A DNA stretch of 8,693 nt from an uncultured Clostridia bacterium (GTDB lineage Bacteria; Bacillota; Clostridia; Christensenellales; DUVY01): the NCBI GenBank assembly GCA_937895465.1, contig CALAYY010000081.1, positions 1-8,693 of the forward strand, written 5' to 3'. This document shows, piece by piece, positions 6,633-8,693 of this stretch. A program made the position numbers and the translations under genes. A model generated the notes under the pieces. That model had not been told where the DNA came from, searched no databases, and was given only the letters and a program-made list of their open reading frames with translations. How positions within the stretch are numbered: position 1 is the stretch's first letter; each line of letters begins with the position of its first letter.

Positions 6633-6721
6633 ACAAATTGCAAATCTGCTGCCGCTATCTAGGCGACCCAGCCCCACAAACCTAAAATATTAGGTTCATC
6701 GCCTGCTCAGATTGTACTGTT
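6607..6721 (-). ncRNA. NiCo (czcD-type) riboswitch aptamer sensing Ni2+/Co2+
   Basis: Read on the minus strand, the leader has the conserved blocks of the NiCo riboswitch as I remember it, in order: ACAGTACAATCTG (6720-6708), CTGAGCAGGC (6710-6701), CGCCTAGATAGCGGCAGCAG (6665-6646) and GGGACAG (6622-6616). AGGCGA (6704-6699) pairs with TCGCCT (6666-6661) and encloses a variable 7-bp hairpin, AACCTAA-loop-TTAGGTT. GCAGAT (6649-6644) pairs with ATCTGT (6628-6623). A closing helix AACA-g-TAC (6721-6714) with GTATGTT (6613-6607) is possible, with one bulged G. In this class the metal is held cooperatively at the four-way junction and raises expression of metal efflux genes. The call rests on recalled consensus and pairing; no covariance model was run. 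Confidence 0.85.
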
Positions 6722-6771
6722 GATCTCGCATCCTTTTTAGAATGTAATGCAGTGCAAAGAGATTATTATAT

Positions 6772-6801
6772 ATTATATGCCTTACACCCTATCTCTGTCA
6801 A
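6772..6801 (-). promoter_or_regulatory. Consensus sigma-A promoter of the riboswitch/ATPase operon
   Basis: On the minus strand, perfect TTGACA (6801-6796), an 18-bp spacer and perfect TATAAT (6777-6772). The start should be near 6765, about 45 nt before the aptamer, giving a leader of about 255 nt to the ATPase ATG. A strong constitutive promoter is what a transcription-terminating riboswitch needs. The 6512-6887 interval is thus accounted for by leader, aptamer, terminator and promoter. Confidence 0.85.
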
Positions 6802-6867
6802 CATTTTTTAAACACAATTTATCGGATAGTCTTTTAATGATTATTCTTCTTTTTGCGCATTTTAAAC

Positions 6868-6894
6868 AAAAAAACCAAAATGAATTTTTATTCA
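6868..6894 (-). terminator. Weak possible terminator after the GNAT gene
   Basis: TGAAT (6894-6890) and ATTCA (6885-6881) form a 5-bp AT-rich hairpin with a TTTT-complement loop that overlaps the stop codon, followed by TTTTGGTTTTTTT. The T-rich tail is good but the stem is very weak, so read-through towards the ATPase leader is possible. Confidence 0.25.
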
Positions 6895-7382
6895 ATTAGA
6901 TATTTATAAACAAAATCATCCATAAAAAAGCCGTTTCCAATATCATTCTTTTCTTCTCTGATTTTAATAAAACCCAATTTCTCATATACAAGAACGGCTT
7001 TATTATGTTTATTGACATTTAACACAATAGTATTAAGCCCTGCTTCTTTTGTTTTTTTGATAACAAAGTGTAGCATATCTTTTGAAATACCTTTTCCACG
7101 CTCCTCTTTTTGAAGATAAAATTTGCTCAAATACATCTCATCTTTTCTTGGATAAAAAGCAATAAAACCTATATTATTATTCTTATCACTTACAAAATAA
7201 TATTGATAACCCTGCTTGATTTGCTCAGTAATTGCAGCAGCTGATTGGAACTTGTCAATCATATAATCATTTTGCGTTGCTCCCAAAATCAGATCATAAT
7301 GCTCTTTGACTATTTTTGATGCTAAGCAAGATAATTCTTTTATTGCATGTGTATCATTAACTTTTACTTTTATATAATTCAA
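6888..7382 (-). CDS. GNAT-family N-acetyltransferase
   Basis: A 164-aa cytoplasmic enzyme with the GNAT fold. Beta-4 carries MYLSKFYLQ (83-91), followed by the acetyl-CoA pyrophosphate loop ERGKGIS (94-100, the Q/RxxGxG/A motif A), helix 3, beta-5 with TIVLNVNKHN (118-127) and the conserved YEKLGF (133-138). It ends at the usual beta-6/7 strands with FFMDDFVYKY. Such enzymes move an acetyl group from acetyl-CoA to an amine; the acceptor cannot be told from this sequence. The start is a TTG with GAGGG about 10 bp upstream; the first in-frame ATG is at residue 41, which would remove core beta-alpha elements. It begins 79 bp after the antiporter stop codon with no convincing terminator between, so cotranscription with the antiporter is plausible. 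Confidence 0.85.
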   Translation of the reverse strand: MNYIKVKVNDTHAIKELSCLASKIVKEHYDLILGATQNDYMIDKFQSAAAITEQIKQGYQYYFVSDKNNNIGFIAFYPRKDEMYLSKFYLQKEERGKGISKDMLHFVIKKTKEAGLNTIVLNVNKHNKAVLVYEKLGFIKIREEKNDIGNGFFMDDFVYKYLIE

Positions 7383-7461
7383 TCTTTAAAATCCCTCTTT
7401 AATGTTTTCTTTATTAAACACAGTTTGGCTGTCTTTTATTAAGGCTTTTCTTAGCGGTTTT

Positions 7462-8661
7462 TTATATTAATTGTGTTTCCAAGCTGTTCAATGTAAGCAT
7501 TCTTTTATAAGAAATTTCTATACCGATTGAGCCCAACAAAGCAGTAATCAAAATTGCAAGCACTGCTACTGTCAAAATAATATTCCCAGCTAAGATACCC
7601 GCTGCCAAGGGCAGTCCGCCGATTGCCGCCTGCACGGTCGCTTTGGGCAAATAGGCAATGGCACAAAAAACTCTTTCTTTAAAGTTCAGTTTGCTTTTTA
7701 TTAGGCAAACAAATACGCCGCAAACACGAATTGCAAGGGCAATAAATATTAGTGCTATTGCTGCAAAACCTGTAAGAACCGCATAGCGCATATCTACCGT
7801 TGCCCCAACCAACACAAAGAGCATAAGTTCAGCTCCTACCCAGACTTTTGAGAATTTGGCTGAAAGCCGCTTTGCCAAAACATCATTTTTCTTAAGGATT
7901 GTGCCGCTAAAAGCCATAACAGCCAATAATCCAGATATAGGCATATAAGCCTTAACGGCCGTTTCAAAAAAAACAAGCAAGAATGAAACACTTAATAAAA
8001 TCATAGTCTTTACAGTATCTCGCATGTGAATTTTTTGAAACAGCTTTACAAGCGCAAGTCCTATCAAAATGCCCGCCAATAAGCCTGTAATTATAGCAAG
8101 CGGGATTTTGATAATACTGACATAATCAAAACTGTTACCGCTATGCATGCCCATAAATGATGTGAACAAAACTATTACAAAAACGTCATCTACTGATGCA
8201 CCTGCCATAATAAGCTGCGGAATACTCTTAGCTTTTCCATAGCCACTTTCCATTAATTTTAGCATTTTTGGAACTATTATTGCAGGAGAAACGGCACCTA
8301 ATACCGTTCCCAAAATAGCAGCTTCAAGGTATGAAATAGAAAAAAACATCGGCGCAAATATTGTTGTTGCAGCTATTTCAAAAGCCGCCGGAATAAAGCA
8401 CATAAGGATAGCCGGACGCCCAACTTTTTTTAGGTCATTTATATCCAGCGCAAGCCCTGCCCTTGTAAGTATAATAATTAGGGCAATTTCTCTCAAATCG
8501 GCAGAAATATTTAATAATTTGGGCGATATTAGATTTAATGCATAAGGGCCTAACACTATGCCCGTAAGAAGCATACCCACAAGACCAGGTATCTTTAGTT
8601 TTTGCATGGTTTTGCTCAAAACAAGACCGCAAAGCACCATCAAAGCAAGACTAAAAAGCAT
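7462..8661 (-). CDS. Cation:proton antiporter (monovalent cation/H+ exchanger, CPA superfamily)
   Basis: A 399-aa protein of about 12-13 hydrophobic segments and little else, matching the Na+/H+ exchanger domain (380-400 aa is the membrane core without any C-terminal regulatory domain). Features seen are GLVGMLLTGIVLGP (26-39) in the first repeat, LGAVSPAIIVPKM (121-133) in the region of the unwound helix, GASVDD (154-159) giving an Asp158-Asp159 pair, and LPKATVQAAIGG (338-349) with Lys340. In NhaA/NapA-like exchangers an Asp-Asp pair together with a lysine in the tenth helix goes with electrogenic exchange, so export of Na+ (or K+) in return for more than one H+ is inferred. The start ATG has AAAGGA at 8670-8675, 8 bp away. 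The promoter would lie beyond the right edge. Role: pH and sodium balance. Confidence 0.9.
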   Translation of the reverse strand: MLFSLALMVLCGLVLSKTMQKLKIPGLVGMLLTGIVLGPYALNLISPKLLNISADLREIALIIILTRAGLALDINDLKKVGRPAILMCFIPAAFEIAATTIFAPMFFSISYLEAAILGTVLGAVSPAIIVPKMLKLMESGYGKAKSIPQLIMAGASVDDVFVIVLFTSFMGMHSGNSFDYVSIIKIPLAIITGLLAGILIGLALVKLFQKIHMRDTVKTMILLSVSFLLVFFETAVKAYMPISGLLAVMAFSGTILKKNDVLAKRLSAKFSKVWVGAELMLFVLVGATVDMRYAVLTGFAAIALIFIALAIRVCGVFVCLIKSKLNFKERVFCAIAYLPKATVQAAIGGLPLAAGILAGNIILTVAVLAILITALLGSIGIEISYKRMLTLNSLETQLI

Positions 8662-8693
8662 ATATACTTTCCTTTAAAATAAAAAAACTGACA

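Noticed and set aside
6512..6800. yybP-ykoY manganese riboswitch as an alternative reading of the ATPase leader
   Set aside because: It would suit a P-type ATPase, but the conserved blocks (GAGCAGGC, GCGGCAGCAG, GGGACAG) and the hairpin order match the NiCo class and not the manganese class.

Overview
The window reads as chromosomal DNA of a low-GC, Gram-positive, probably spore-forming member of the Bacillota, most likely a clostridium-like anaerobe. The signs are AT-rich intergenic DNA, strong AGGAG/GGAGG ribosome binding sites, consensus sigma-A promoters, hairpin-plus-U-tract terminators, a collagen-like protein of the spore-surface type and a NiCo-type riboswitch. The genus cannot be named from this sequence alone. 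Eight of the nine coding regions lie on the minus strand; only the collagen-like gene is on the plus strand.

Left part (1-1353): the 5' end of an SGNH/GDSL hydrolase gene runs off the left edge. Facing away from it is a collagen-like gene with a cysteine-rich head, 24 Gly-X-Y triplets built from a 36-bp tandem repeat, and a beta-rich C-terminal domain. A possible sporulation (sigma-K-like) promoter precedes it and a very clear terminator follows it.

Middle part (1360-3187): a small RDD-family membrane protein lies 31 bp behind an Imm5-like 'putative immunity' gene that has its own sigma-A promoter. A separate DUF4256 gene follows upstream. For several genes here the longest reading frame begins too early; the ribosome binding sites point to internal ATG starts.

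Right part (3261-8661): this is the most informative region. A sigma-A promoter (6772-6801) drives a leader RNA with the conserved blocks of the NiCo (czcD) riboswitch and an intrinsic terminator that reuses part of the aptamer. The leader precedes a P-type cation ATPase (840 aa) and, 4 bp further on, an ATC-hydrolase-family gene with a Cys-rich tail. A terminator at 3261-3304 closes the unit. The ATPase carries PEEFP in M4 rather than the signatures of the classical Ni/Co P1B pumps, so the riboswitch is the best clue to its substrate. Upstream, probably as a separate unit, are a DD-type cation:proton antiporter and a GNAT acetyltransferase with a TTG start.

The likely biology is that a rise in cytosolic Ni2+/Co2+ stabilises the aptamer, prevents termination and switches on an efflux pump together with a small cysteine-containing enzyme. 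No mobile elements, tRNA or rRNA genes, or CRISPR arrays were seen.
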